A DNA stretch of 64,000 nucleotides from an uncultured Clostridia bacterium (lineage in GTDB: Bacteria; Bacillota; Clostridia; Oscillospirales; Oscillospiraceae), in the NCBI GenBank assembly GCA_946186375.1, contig CAMHMZ010000006.1, positions 1 to 64,000 of the forward strand, read 5' to 3'. The notes under the pieces were generated by a model, which saw nothing but the letters and a program-made list of their open reading frames with translations, was not told where the DNA came from and did no database searches. The translations under genes and the position numbers were made by a program. How positions within the stretch are numbered: position 1 is the stretch's first letter; each line of letters starts with the position of its first letter. Below are positions 10,572-18,193 of this stretch, in pieces.

Positions 10572-11474
10572 TCACAGTCCGGTGTGCTCGCGGATGTAGG
10601 TGCGGCCCTTGATGGCGTACTCCAGAGGATCGGCCTTGGCCGGGTCCTGCTCGGCCTCGACGAGGAGCCAGCCCTGGTAGCCCGCGTCGGCGAGCACCTT
10701 GAAGACGGGATCGAAGTCCACGTCGCCGTCGCCGGGGACGGTGAAGGCGCCGTTGCGCACGGCGGTGAGGAAGCTCCAGTTGTTCTTCCGGGCTTCTTCC
10801 ACGACGTTCAGACGCATGTCCTTGAGATGCACATGGCCCACGCGGTCGACGTACTTCTTGAGCATGGTCAGCGGATCCTCGCCGGCAAAGGTGAAGTGAC
10901 CCGTGTCATAGCAGAGGAAAACGGCCTCGGGATCGGTGTTGGCCATCATGCGGTCGGTCTCCTCGGAGGTCTGCACCACGGTGCCCATGTGGTGGTGGAA
11001 GCAGAGCTTGAAGCCGCGCTCGCGCGCGACGCGGCCGAGCTTGTTGAGTCCGTCGCAGAAGCGGTCCCACTCCTCGTCGTTCATCACATACTTGTGACCG
11101 CCGGTGAGGATGGGGACGTCCACCTTGCCCTGGATGGAGTAGCTCTGCTCGCTGACGTTGATGCGGTTGGCGCCGACGGCGGCGAGGAAGTCGAGCTCGC
11201 GGATAAAGTCGGCCTCGACCTCTTCATAGGGCTTGGTGAGCAGGAAGGAGGAGAACCAGCGGCTGGCGATGCGCATGCCGCGCAGATCGAGCTGCTTTTT
11301 CAGCTCCACGGGGTCGCTGGGGTACTTGTTGCCGATCTCGCAGCCGGTGAAGCCGGCCAGCGCCATTTCGCTGACGGTCTGCTTGAAGGTGTTCTCGGCG
11401 CCGAGCTCGGGCATGTCGTCGTTGCACCAGCCGATGGGCGCAATGCCGAGATGAACGTTTTTGGTATCAAACAT
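10572..11474 (-). CDS. iolE: Inosose (2-keto-myo-inositol) dehydratase
   Basis: About 300-residue TIM-barrel enzyme of the AP-endonuclease-2 fold that dehydrates 2-keto-myo-inositol to the trihydroxycyclohexane-dione used by IolD. Recognisable IolE features: N-terminal HLGIAPIGWCNDDMPELG, GFTGCEIGNKYP, metal-ligand segments CFHHHMGTVV, CYDTGHFTFAG and HVHLKDMR, and the C-terminal WLLVEAEQDP. ATG at 11474 with AAGGAG eight bases upstream is chosen over an upstream in-frame start at 11519 that lies inside the previous gene's end. The 3' end overlaps the iolB frame. Confidence 0.93.
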   Translation of the reverse strand: MFDTKNVHLGIAPIGWCNDDMPELGAENTFKQTVSEMALAGFTGCEIGNKYPSDPVELKKQLDLRGMRIASRWFSSFLLTKPYEEVEADFIRELDFLAAVGANRINVSEQSYSIQGKVDVPILTGGHKYVMNDEEWDRFCDGLNKLGRVARERGFKLCFHHHMGTVVQTSEETDRMMANTDPEAVFLCYDTGHFTFAGEDPLTMLKKYVDRVGHVHLKDMRLNVVEEARKNNWSFLTAVRNGAFTVPGDGDVDFDPVFKVLADAGYQGWLLVEAEQDPAKADPLEYAIKGRTYIREHTGL

Positions 11475-11496
11475 GCTTGTTTTCTCCTTCTTTATA

Positions 11497-12561
11497 TCAG
11501 GTATTGAAGTGCTTGACAAGACCGTTGAAGTCCGTTCCCTCCGGCACGACGCCGAGGGAGATGGACAGCTCCGTCAGCTCCTTCTCGAGCGCGTCGCTGA
11601 CGGTGATGCCGGTCTGCTTGATCTGCTCGAACTTCTTGAACTCGATCTCGCCGGGCAGGAAGATCTCCTTCACGCCGGGCGCCTTGCGGCTGTCCTTCAT
11701 CATGCGGGCGTACTTGTCGACCTCGGCCTTGAAGTCGTCAATGGGCATGAACTTGGACGGATCGATCAAAATCACGCAGAAGCCGGAGTTTTCGGGCTCG
11801 AGCTTGGAGAACAGGCCGATATCGGAGCCGAAGCAGGCCTGGCTGAACATCGTGCTCAGCACGTCTACCATCACGGCCAGGCCGTAGCCCTTGTGCGCGG
11901 CGATGGGAGACAGGGAAAAGGCCTTGGAGGGATCGGTGGTGGGATTGCCATCATAGTCCTTGGCCCACTCGGCCGGGATGCTCTGGCCCTCGCGCTCGGC
12001 CGCCTGGATCTTGCCCATGGCGACGTTCGTGGTGGAGATATCCATGACGAGCGGGTATTCCTTCCCCGCCGGGACGCCGAGGATGATGGGATTTGTGCCG
12101 ATCAGCCGGTCGGCTCCGCCGAAGGGAGAGGTGAAGGCATAGGTGTTGCAGCAGACGAGGGCGACCATGTCGTCCGCGGCGGCGCGCCAGCCGTAGTAGG
12201 AGCCGCAGCCGATGTTGGCGTTGTGGCGGCCGACGGCCATGGCGATGCCGAACTGGCGGGCTCTCTCGAGCGCGGCGTCGTAGGCCTTGTTCACGGAGAT
12301 GATGCCGGAGCCGTTGTCACAGTCGAAGACCATGACGGCGCCGCTGTCGAGCACCTTGTGGAAATTCGGGCGGTTCTTGAGCGCGCCCTTCTTGATCTGA
12401 CGCAGGTAGCGCGTCAAACGGGACAGGCCGTGGGAATAGACGCCCGTGAAATCGGAATGGGTAATGACCTTCGCCATGGTCCCCGCGTCTTCCTCGGGGA
12501 AATCAGCGGCGGTCAGGATGCCTTTGACCAGATTGATTTCTTCATCGTAACGGATGATCAT
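11497..12561 (-). CDS. Ldh2/malate-L-lactate-dehydrogenase family oxidoreductase (COG2055)
   Basis: 354-residue NAD(P)-dependent 2-hydroxyacid dehydrogenase of the MDH/LDH type-2 family, whose members oxidise L-malate, L-sulfolactate, L-lactate, ureidoglycolate or 2,3-diketogulonate. Seen: HSDFTGVYSHGLSRL with the catalytic His (about residue 44), GRHNANIGCGSYYG, FGGADRLIGTNPI and MDISTTNVAMGKI, all family landmarks. ATG at 12561 follows AAAGGA. No classical inositol operon needs this enzyme. Beside a LarA-type racemase it suggests that a 2-hydroxyacid such as malate is an intermediate (inference). Confidence 0.82.
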   Translation of the reverse strand: MIIRYDEEINLVKGILTAADFPEEDAGTMAKVITHSDFTGVYSHGLSRLTRYLRQIKKGALKNRPNFHKVLDSGAVMVFDCDNGSGIISVNKAYDAALERARQFGIAMAVGRHNANIGCGSYYGWRAAADDMVALVCCNTYAFTSPFGGADRLIGTNPIILGVPAGKEYPLVMDISTTNVAMGKIQAAEREGQSIPAEWAKDYDGNPTTDPSKAFSLSPIAAHKGYGLAVMVDVLSTMFSQACFGSDIGLFSKLEPENSGFCVILIDPSKFMPIDDFKAEVDKYARMMKDSRKAPGVKEIFLPGEIEFKKFEQIKQTGITVSDALEKELTELSISLGVVPEGTDFNGLVKHFNT

Positions 12562-12583
12562 AACTGCTGTCCTTTCTTGGCTG

Positions 12584-13834
12584 TTATTCGCCGACGCGCG
12601 GCAGCGTGGAGCCGCCGAAGGGCATGGCCAGCACGCTCGCGTCCTCGCCGAGCTCGCGGAAGGCCTCGTCCAGCGCTTCCTGCGCCGAGGGCATCGGGGT
12701 GAGGAAGATGGAGCGGACGAAATCGTCCTCCAGCTCGGAGACGAGGAAGATCTTCGCCTTCTGCAGCGTGATCGCGATCGCAGCGGCCTTGTGTCCGCCG
12801 AGCTGGAAGTCGCGTCCGATGCGCTCGATCATCGCCTCCGGCGAGGGCGAGGTCGTCATCCACTGCTCGAAGACGCGCTCGCCGAGGCCCTCGCGGCAGG
12901 ATCCGATCAGAATGATGATGCCGCCCTGGCGGACAGCGTGGCGCGCGTTGTCAAGCGCCTTCTGCGTCTGATAGAGGTTCAGATCCTTCGGGGCGCCGCC
13001 CTGGCTGACGAGCACGATGTCGGCTCCCTTCGGCAGCTTGTTCAGATAGATCTGATCCAGGAAGGCGCAGAGCTCGCGGTGGGCCTTCGTCACGTCGCCC
13101 GCGGCGGCGCGCAGGATCTCCTTGTGCTCGCCGAGCACGACGTTGAGGATATAGTCGATCCCGCAGAGCGCGGCGGCCTCCTCGATGTCATGGCGGACGG
13201 GGTTCGTGGCGAGGTTGCCCGCGGCGGCCTCGTCGCGGACCATCATGCTGTGGTTGGACTGGATCGCGGCGCGGGTGGAGCAGCCGGGCATGATCGCCTT
13301 GGCGCCGCCGGAATAGCCGGCGAAATAATGGTATTCCACGTTGCCGAGGCAGATCCTGCGGTCGGCCTCCGCCACGACGCGGGTGATGTCCACGGGCGTT
13401 CCGACGCTCGTCGTGCCCAGATGCACGCAGTCGTCCGGATCGCTGTCCACGCAGCGGATCTCCTTCCACGCGCGCTCGCCCGCAAGGCGCTCACGCTCCT
13501 CGTCGGTCTGCTTGCGGTGGCTGCCCAGCGCGAAGACGAGCGTGATGTCTTCCGCCTTCACGCCCGCGGCGTAGAGCTCGTCGAGCAGGGCGGGCATGAC
13601 CTTGCGCGTCGGCATGGGGCGCGTCACGTCGCTCGTGACGATGGCGATCTTCTCCCCGGGGTGCACGATCTCGCGCAGCAGCGGCGCGCCGATCGGCTCG
13701 CGCAGCGCGCGGCGGACCTCCTCCTCTTCCGAGGGAATGGCTGGAGCTGGCTTGGCGCGCAGGACGCCGATCAGATTTTTCTCCGGCACCTCGACGACTT
13801 GCGTCGAGGTGCCGAGTCCGAATTCCAGTTTCAT
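12584..13834 (-). CDS. larA: LarA-family nickel-pincer 2-hydroxyacid racemase
   Basis: 416-residue LarA homologue. LarA enzymes carry a nickel pincer nucleotide on a Lys and racemise or epimerise 2-hydroxyacids; the family includes lactate and malate racemases. Seen: ALGSHRKQ (first catalytic His), YHYFAGYSGGAKAIMPG with the second His and the cofactor Lys, NHSMM (His), and QGGAPKDLNLYQTQKAL. All key residues appear intact. No larB, larC or larE is in the window, so the cofactor must be made elsewhere. ATG at 13834 follows AAAGGA. The context points to a substrate other than lactate; D-malate is my inference. Confidence 0.85.
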   Translation of the reverse strand: MKLEFGLGTSTQVVEVPEKNLIGVLRAKPAPAIPSEEEEVRRALREPIGAPLLREIVHPGEKIAIVTSDVTRPMPTRKVMPALLDELYAAGVKAEDITLVFALGSHRKQTDEERERLAGERAWKEIRCVDSDPDDCVHLGTTSVGTPVDITRVVAEADRRICLGNVEYHYFAGYSGGAKAIMPGCSTRAAIQSNHSMMVRDEAAAGNLATNPVRHDIEEAAALCGIDYILNVVLGEHKEILRAAAGDVTKAHRELCAFLDQIYLNKLPKGADIVLVSQGGAPKDLNLYQTQKALDNARHAVRQGGIIILIGSCREGLGERVFEQWMTTSPSPEAMIERIGRDFQLGGHKAAAIAITLQKAKIFLVSELEDDFVRSIFLTPMPSAQEALDEAFRELGEDASVLAMPFGGSTLPRVGE

Positions 13835-13835
13835 C

Positions 13836-14795
13836 TTATTTCCTTTTCACGACGGCGCGGGCGGCCTCCGCCACATGCGCGGCGGTGAGGCCGAAGTGCT
13901 CCTGCAGATAGCTCTGCGGGCCGACTTCGCCGTACTCATCCTCGACGGCGACGACCTCGGCCGGGGTCGGGCAGCGCTGCGCGAGCACCTCGCTGACAGC
14001 GGAGTAGAGGCCGCCGTTGCGGTTGTGGTTTTCCGCCACGACCACGGCGCCGGTCTTCTTCGCCCAGGCTTCCACAGCCTCGACGTCGAGGGGCTTGATA
14101 GTGAACATATCCACGACAGCCGCGGAAATGCCCTCCTTCTCCAGCTCGATGGCGGCCTGCAGCGCCTCGTGGATCATGATGCCGACGGCGAAGATGACGA
14201 CGTCGGTGCCCTCGCGCAGCGTGACGGCCTTGCCGATGGGCAGCTCGCTGCCGTCGGCATAGACGCGGGCATACTGCTTGCGGCCCACACGGATGTACTT
14301 GACGCCCGGGCGGTCCTTGCACTGGCGCAGGACGCTGATGAGCATGGTGGGATCGGTCACGTCGATCACGGTGGCGCCGGGGAGCGTGCGGTAGATGCCG
14401 ACGTCCTCGAAGGGCATGTGCGTGCCGCCGTTGAGGGTGGCCGTCACGCCGGGATCGGTGCCGATGATGGTGATGTCGTTCTTCGCGTAGCCCGCGGACA
14501 GGAAGACCTGGTCAAAGCAGCGGCGGGAGGCGAAGGGCCCGAAGGTGTGCACGATGGGCTTGAAGCCCGCCGCGGCCAGACCCGAGGCCACACCGATCAT
14601 GTTCGCCTCGGCGATGCCGCAGTTGATCGCGCGGTCGGGGTTCTCGGCGGCCCATTTGGCCGTGCCGATGCAGTTCATGAGGTCCGCGTCCAGATAGATG
14701 ACGTCCGGATCCTCGGCCGCCATCGCGGGGATGGTCTCGCCCAGGACCGCCTTGCACTGGCGCGGGTCGAGCGTTCCGTCATATACGATCTTCAT
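13836..14795 (-). CDS. Transketolase, C-terminal subunit
   Basis: 319-residue half-transketolase carrying the pyrimidine-binding and C-terminal domains. Seen: NCGIAEANMIGVASGLA with the catalytic Glu that activates ThDP (about residue 63), GGTHMPFEDVGIYRTLPG, YIRVGRKQYARVY, and a C-terminal NHNRNGGLYSAVSEVL domain. It pairs with the N-terminal subunit encoded 3 nt upstream. Split transketolases occur both as ordinary pentose-phosphate enzymes and as specialised catabolic enzymes (for example on apulose phosphate or sulfofructose). ATG at 14795 follows GGGAGG. Confidence 0.9.
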   Translation of the reverse strand: MKIVYDGTLDPRQCKAVLGETIPAMAAEDPDVIYLDADLMNCIGTAKWAAENPDRAINCGIAEANMIGVASGLAAAGFKPIVHTFGPFASRRCFDQVFLSAGYAKNDITIIGTDPGVTATLNGGTHMPFEDVGIYRTLPGATVIDVTDPTMLISVLRQCKDRPGVKYIRVGRKQYARVYADGSELPIGKAVTLREGTDVVIFAVGIMIHEALQAAIELEKEGISAAVVDMFTIKPLDVEAVEAWAKKTGAVVVAENHNRNGGLYSAVSEVLAQRCPTPAEVVAVEDEYGEVGPQSYLQEHFGLTAAHVAEAARAVVKRK

Positions 14796-14798
14796 TTC

Positions 14799-15641
14799 TC
14801 AACCCTCCCATGCTTCCGCTTCGGCCCTGAGCTGAGCGGTCCAGCGTTCATACTGCTCGTCGTTGACGGGCAGGCTGTGGTTCATCTTCTTCTCCGCGAC
14901 CTCGGGCACGCCCGCGCCCTTGACCGTGTCCATCACGATGGCGTAGGGCTTGTCGCCGCCCTTGCGGGTGCGCTCGAGCGCGGCGGCGAGCTCCTCCACG
15001 TCGTTGCCGTTGACCTTGACGGTGTCAAAGCCGAAGGCCTCGAACTTCTTTACATAGTCGCCCATGGGCAGCACGTCGTCGGTATAGCCGTCGAGCTGGC
15101 GCTTGTTCCAGTCGAGCAGCACGACGAGGTTGCCGAGCTTCTTGGCCGCGGCAAAGGCGAAGGCTTCCCAGCACTGGCCCTCGTTGGACTCGCCGTCGCC
15201 GACGATGAGGAAGGTACGGCTCGGGCGGCCCTTGAGCTTGTCGCCCAGCGCGAGGCCCGCGGCCAGAGAGGTGCCCTGGCCCAGAGAGCCGGTGGTCATG
15301 TCGACGCCGGGGGTCTTGTTGCGGTCGGTGTGGCTGGGGAGATTCGTGCCGGGGCGGTTCATGGTTTTGAGCTCCTCATAGGGGAAGAAGCCCAGCAGCG
15401 CCAGCGTGCCGTAGACGGCGGGGCCGGCGTGGCCCTTGGAGGTGACGAGCTTGTCACGGTCCGGCCACTTGGGGTTTTTCGGATCATAGCGCATCTCGCG
15501 CCCGTAGAGAACGGCCAGCACGTCAGCTATGCTCAGCGCGCCGCCGATGTGGCCCTGGCCGATCGCGTGGATCGCCTCGATCGTGGCGATGCGGATCTTC
15601 GCGGCAAAGGCTTTGATTTCATTCATGTTTTCCAAGTTCAT
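14799..15641 (-). CDS. Transketolase, N-terminal subunit
   Basis: 280-residue ThDP-pyrophosphate-binding half of transketolase. Seen: GHIGGALSIADVLAVLYG (about 31-48), KGHAGPAVYGTLALLG, and the ThDP/metal motif GDGESNEG ... LLDWNKRQLDG (about 147-180). With the downstream subunit it would move a two-carbon ketol unit between sugars. The ATG at 15641 overlaps the pgk stop (ATGA), indicating translational coupling. Its presence in an inositol operon is unusual and central to the proposed route. Confidence 0.9.
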   Translation of the reverse strand: MNLENMNEIKAFAAKIRIATIEAIHAIGQGHIGGALSIADVLAVLYGREMRYDPKNPKWPDRDKLVTSKGHAGPAVYGTLALLGFFPYEELKTMNRPGTNLPSHTDRNKTPGVDMTTGSLGQGTSLAAGLALGDKLKGRPSRTFLIVGDGESNEGQCWEAFAFAAAKKLGNLVVLLDWNKRQLDGYTDDVLPMGDYVKKFEAFGFDTVKVNGNDVEELAAALERTRKGGDKPYAIVMDTVKGAGVPEVAEKKMNHSLPVNDEQYERWTAQLRAEAEAWEG

Positions 15642-16897
15642 TCTCCCTTCTCCGGGATCTGAGAGCCGTGCCGCAGCGCGCGGACGACCGGCAGCTCCTC
15701 CCCGGTCAGAAAACGGATCAGCGCACCGCCGCCGGTGCAGATATAGCCCATCTTGTCGGTGAGACCGAATTTCTCGGTGGCCGTGATGCTGTCGCCGCCG
15801 CCGAGAACGGAGTGGCCCTTCGTGTTGGCGATGGCCTCCCAGACGGCCTTCGTGCCGTACTCGCTCTCCGGCTGCTCAAACACACCCATCGGGCCGTTGA
15901 CGAAGACCGTGCCGGCGTTGAGGATGAGCTCCTGATAGAGCTTCACGGTCTCATGGCCGATGTCGATCGCGCCGATCTCGGCGGGAACGGAGCCGAGGAG
16001 CGCTTCTTTGCGCTCGCCGTTTTCGACCCAGCTGAGATCCTTCGGCAGGACGATCTTATCGCCGTAGGCGGCGTAGAGCTCCTTGGCCCGGTCGATGTAC
16101 TCGCCATAGTTGGACTTGAGGATGAAGTCCACGCTTCCCTGCCCGATCTGCTCGCCCAGGGCCGTGAGGAAGATGTTGCCCACGAGGCCGCCGGTCACGA
16201 TGTGGTCGGCAACACCGCGGCCGAGCACCGTCTGCATCATGAGGAAGGCGTCGGAGATCTTCGCGCCGCCCAGCACGAACACGCAGGGGCGCACCGGCTC
16301 CTCCATCACCTGGGAGACCGTGCAGAATTCCTTTTCGAACAGGCGGCCCATCGCGGAGGGCAGCACCTGCTCGAAGCCGCAGAGGCTGGGCTGATCGCGG
16401 TGCGCGGCGGCGAAGGCGTCGCACACATAGCAGTCGGCCAGCGGAGCGAGCTTCTCGACGAGCAGGGTCTTGGCCTGCTGCTCATGCGTCAGACGCAGCT
16501 TCTGCTCGAAGAGAGTCTGCTCCTCGGCCACGAAGCGGACGTTATCCAGAAGGAGGATCTCGCCGTCCTTGAGGGAGGCGATCGCCTCGCGCGCGGCCGG
16601 GCCGCACACGTCGTCGATCCACTTCACCTCGCGGCCCAGCAGCTCCGTCAGAACGGCCGCGTGGGGCTTGGTCGTGTAGTAGTTTTTATACTCGATATCG
16701 CTGCCCTGGTGCGCCATCAAGACGACCCTGGCTCCCTTGTCGGAAAGCTCGCGGACCGTCGGAACGCAGGCGCGGATGCGGTTGATGCTCTTGAGCGTGC
16801 CGGAGGCGCGGTCGACCGGCTGGTTGATGTCCACCCGGCAGAGCACTGTCTTCCCGCTCAGGCTGAGTTCATCGAGCGTTCTGATCCCAAATCGCAT
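15638..16897 (-). CDS. pgk: Phosphoglycerate kinase-like protein, archaeal type
   Basis: 419-residue PGK homologue, which would make ATP from an acyl phosphate. The sequence resembles archaeal PGKs (VDINQP for bacterial VDFNVP; AFAAAHRDQPS; MAHQG). Nucleotide-side motifs GGGDSITATEKFGL and TGGGALIRFL are intact. Substrate-side residues D23, N25, R40, H63, R121 and R167 are kept. The Arg of the usual HxGRP motif is Ser66 (HQGSD). In known PGKs that Arg is one of the basic residues around the 3-phosphate of phosphoglycerate, so this enzyme may use a non-phosphorylated analogue (inference). It overlaps the transketolase N subunit and follows gap by 9 nt. Confidence 0.85.
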   Translation of the reverse strand: MRFGIRTLDELSLSGKTVLCRVDINQPVDRASGTLKSINRIRACVPTVRELSDKGARVVLMAHQGSDIEYKNYYTTKPHAAVLTELLGREVKWIDDVCGPAAREAIASLKDGEILLLDNVRFVAEEQTLFEQKLRLTHEQQAKTLLVEKLAPLADCYVCDAFAAAHRDQPSLCGFEQVLPSAMGRLFEKEFCTVSQVMEEPVRPCVFVLGGAKISDAFLMMQTVLGRGVADHIVTGGLVGNIFLTALGEQIGQGSVDFILKSNYGEYIDRAKELYAAYGDKIVLPKDLSWVENGERKEALLGSVPAEIGAIDIGHETVKLYQELILNAGTVFVNGPMGVFEQPESEYGTKAVWEAIANTKGHSVLGGGDSITATEKFGLTDKMGYICTGGGALIRFLTGEELPVVRALRHGSQIPEKGE

Positions 16898-16906
16898 GCC
16901 GCCGCC

Positions 16907-17962
16907 TCACTTTTTGAAACGGCCGATCTTCAGGTTGCGGTTCGTGGCGGCGGTAGCCTCCTCGCTCGTCTGCTGCAGCTGCATGACCGCGCGCACGCCG
17001 TCGATGGTCTCGGGGATCGTGACGCTCTCCTGCGGGATGTTGATGGCGAACATGATGTCGTTGCCGCTCTCGACCACGCTGTCCTCCCAGAGGCCGATCT
17101 CATACATGTCGGCGCGGCGGTTGCCCAGGTCGCGCGCGTACTTGAAGAAGCTGGCGTTGCCCTTGAAGCCCTCGTCGATGGTGACGGTGCGGATACGCGG
17201 GTGGGCGCGGAAGGCCTCGATGGCTTCCTCGCGGGTGATCTTGCGGCCGTCCTTGGCGGTGGCCAGAACGGTGATGATGTGGCCGTGGGTGATGGGGGTA
17301 TGTACCAGGATGCCGGTGGCGTTGATGTGCGGCATGATGGTCATGAGGTCGACGGCCTGATGGCTCGGGGCCTTCTCCATCTGCAGGGCGTTGGTGAGTC
17401 CGCGGTGATAATCGCCGGGGTCGGCCACGCGGCGGATGATGGTGATGGCGACCTTCTCGATGCCGAACTTTCTGTCCAGGCAGTCGACGGCGCGGATGAG
17501 GCCGGTGGTGTTGCAGCTCGTGAGCTTCAGAAACTGCTTGCCGAGACCGAGCTCATAGTTGGCATAACCATGGAAAAACACGTCAGCAACACTGTTCTTC
17601 TCGCCGCCCTGGAAGATGGCCTTGATGCCGTGCTTCTCATAGATGGCCTTGTTGGCCGCGCCCGTTCCTCCGGGAGAGGCGTCGAGCATGACGTCCACCT
17701 TCGCGCACAGCTCCTCGAAGCTGCCCTCGACGGGGATGCCCAGCGCGTCGAATTTCGGCTTGAGCGCCATGTCCACGAGGTAGAGCTTGTACTCCACGCC
17801 GTTGACACCGATCATGTCGTTTTCAGCCAGCGCTTTGATCGCCAGAGAGGGAGAATGCCCGACGATGCCGACGAGCTCCATGTCATCCTGCAGCGCAACG
17901 CCGTCCGCCAGACGGGTGCCGATGGTGCCGTAGCCTGCAATGCCGACTTTGATCTTTGCCAT
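16907..17962 (-). CDS. gap: Type II (archaeal-type) glyceraldehyde-3-phosphate dehydrogenase homologue
   Basis: 351-residue phosphorylating aldehyde dehydrogenase of the archaeal GAPDH family, which converts an aldehyde plus phosphate to an acyl phosphate with NAD(P). Seen: GIAGYGTIGTRLAD (7-20), DASPGGTG (94-101), catalytic Cys150 in SCNTTGL, and RRVADPGDYHRG (177-188). The segment after it reads PSHQAVD, whereas archaeal enzymes I recall read PSHHGPD, a possible change near the active site. First gene of the operon. The start at 17962 (GAGGAAAA upstream) is preferred over an in-frame ATG at 18034, because the predicted transcription start (about 18018) lies downstream of that ATG. Confidence 0.87.
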   Translation of the reverse strand: MAKIKVGIAGYGTIGTRLADGVALQDDMELVGIVGHSPSLAIKALAENDMIGVNGVEYKLYLVDMALKPKFDALGIPVEGSFEELCAKVDVMLDASPGGTGAANKAIYEKHGIKAIFQGGEKNSVADVFFHGYANYELGLGKQFLKLTSCNTTGLIRAVDCLDRKFGIEKVAITIIRRVADPGDYHRGLTNALQMEKAPSHQAVDLMTIMPHINATGILVHTPITHGHIITVLATAKDGRKITREEAIEAFRAHPRIRTVTIDEGFKGNASFFKYARDLGNRRADMYEIGLWEDSVVESGNDIMFAINIPQESVTIPETIDGVRAVMQLQQTSEEATAATNRNLKIGRFKK

Positions 17963-18024
17963 GTTGTTTTCCTCGCTTTCAAATATTGTTAGTTTGGGTT
18001 TTCTATGCGCATGTACACAGGCTG

Positions 18025-18053
18025 ATAGTATCATTCCAAGCTCTTTTTGTCAA
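18025..18053 (-). promoter_or_regulatory. Promoter of the inositol/transketolase operon
   Basis: Minus strand: TTGACA (18053-18048), 17-bp spacer ending in TGA, TACTAT (18030-18025). The TG before the -10 makes an extended -10. It faces the deoR promoter about 70 bp away. Confidence 0.72.
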
Positions 18054-18110
18054 TTTTAACTGGTGCTTTTTTGTATATTTTCTGTTTTGCTTTGACCCGA
18101 TCTAACAAAT

Positions 18111-18151
18111 TTACCAAAAATATTGACAGTTTTGTCAAGTTGTTTTATACT
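18111..18151 (+). promoter_or_regulatory. deoR promoter with overlapping inverted repeat (operator candidate)
   Basis: TTGACA (18123-18128), exact 17-bp spacer, TATACT (18146-18151). The -35 is the left arm of a perfect inverted repeat TTGACA-gttt-TGTCAA (18123-18138). TTACCAAAAAT (18111-18121) matches 10 of 11 positions of the IolR consensus WRAYCAADARD as I remember it. Both fit autoregulation by the DeoR-family protein. Confidence 0.68.
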
Positions 18152-18193
18152 GAAGCCAGGCAGTCCGACCAGAGTTCAGAAAGGGTGATTTTC

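Noticed and set aside
13836-15641. Apulose-phosphate or sulfofructose transketolase as the role of the split transketolase
   Set aside because: No apiose isomerase, apulose kinase, sulfoquinovosidase or sulfo-sugar genes are in the operon; the inositol genes give a better context.
18047-18193. Longer version of deoR starting at 18047
   Set aside because: Would include the promoter and operator; the HTH domain begins at 18194, after a ribosome site.
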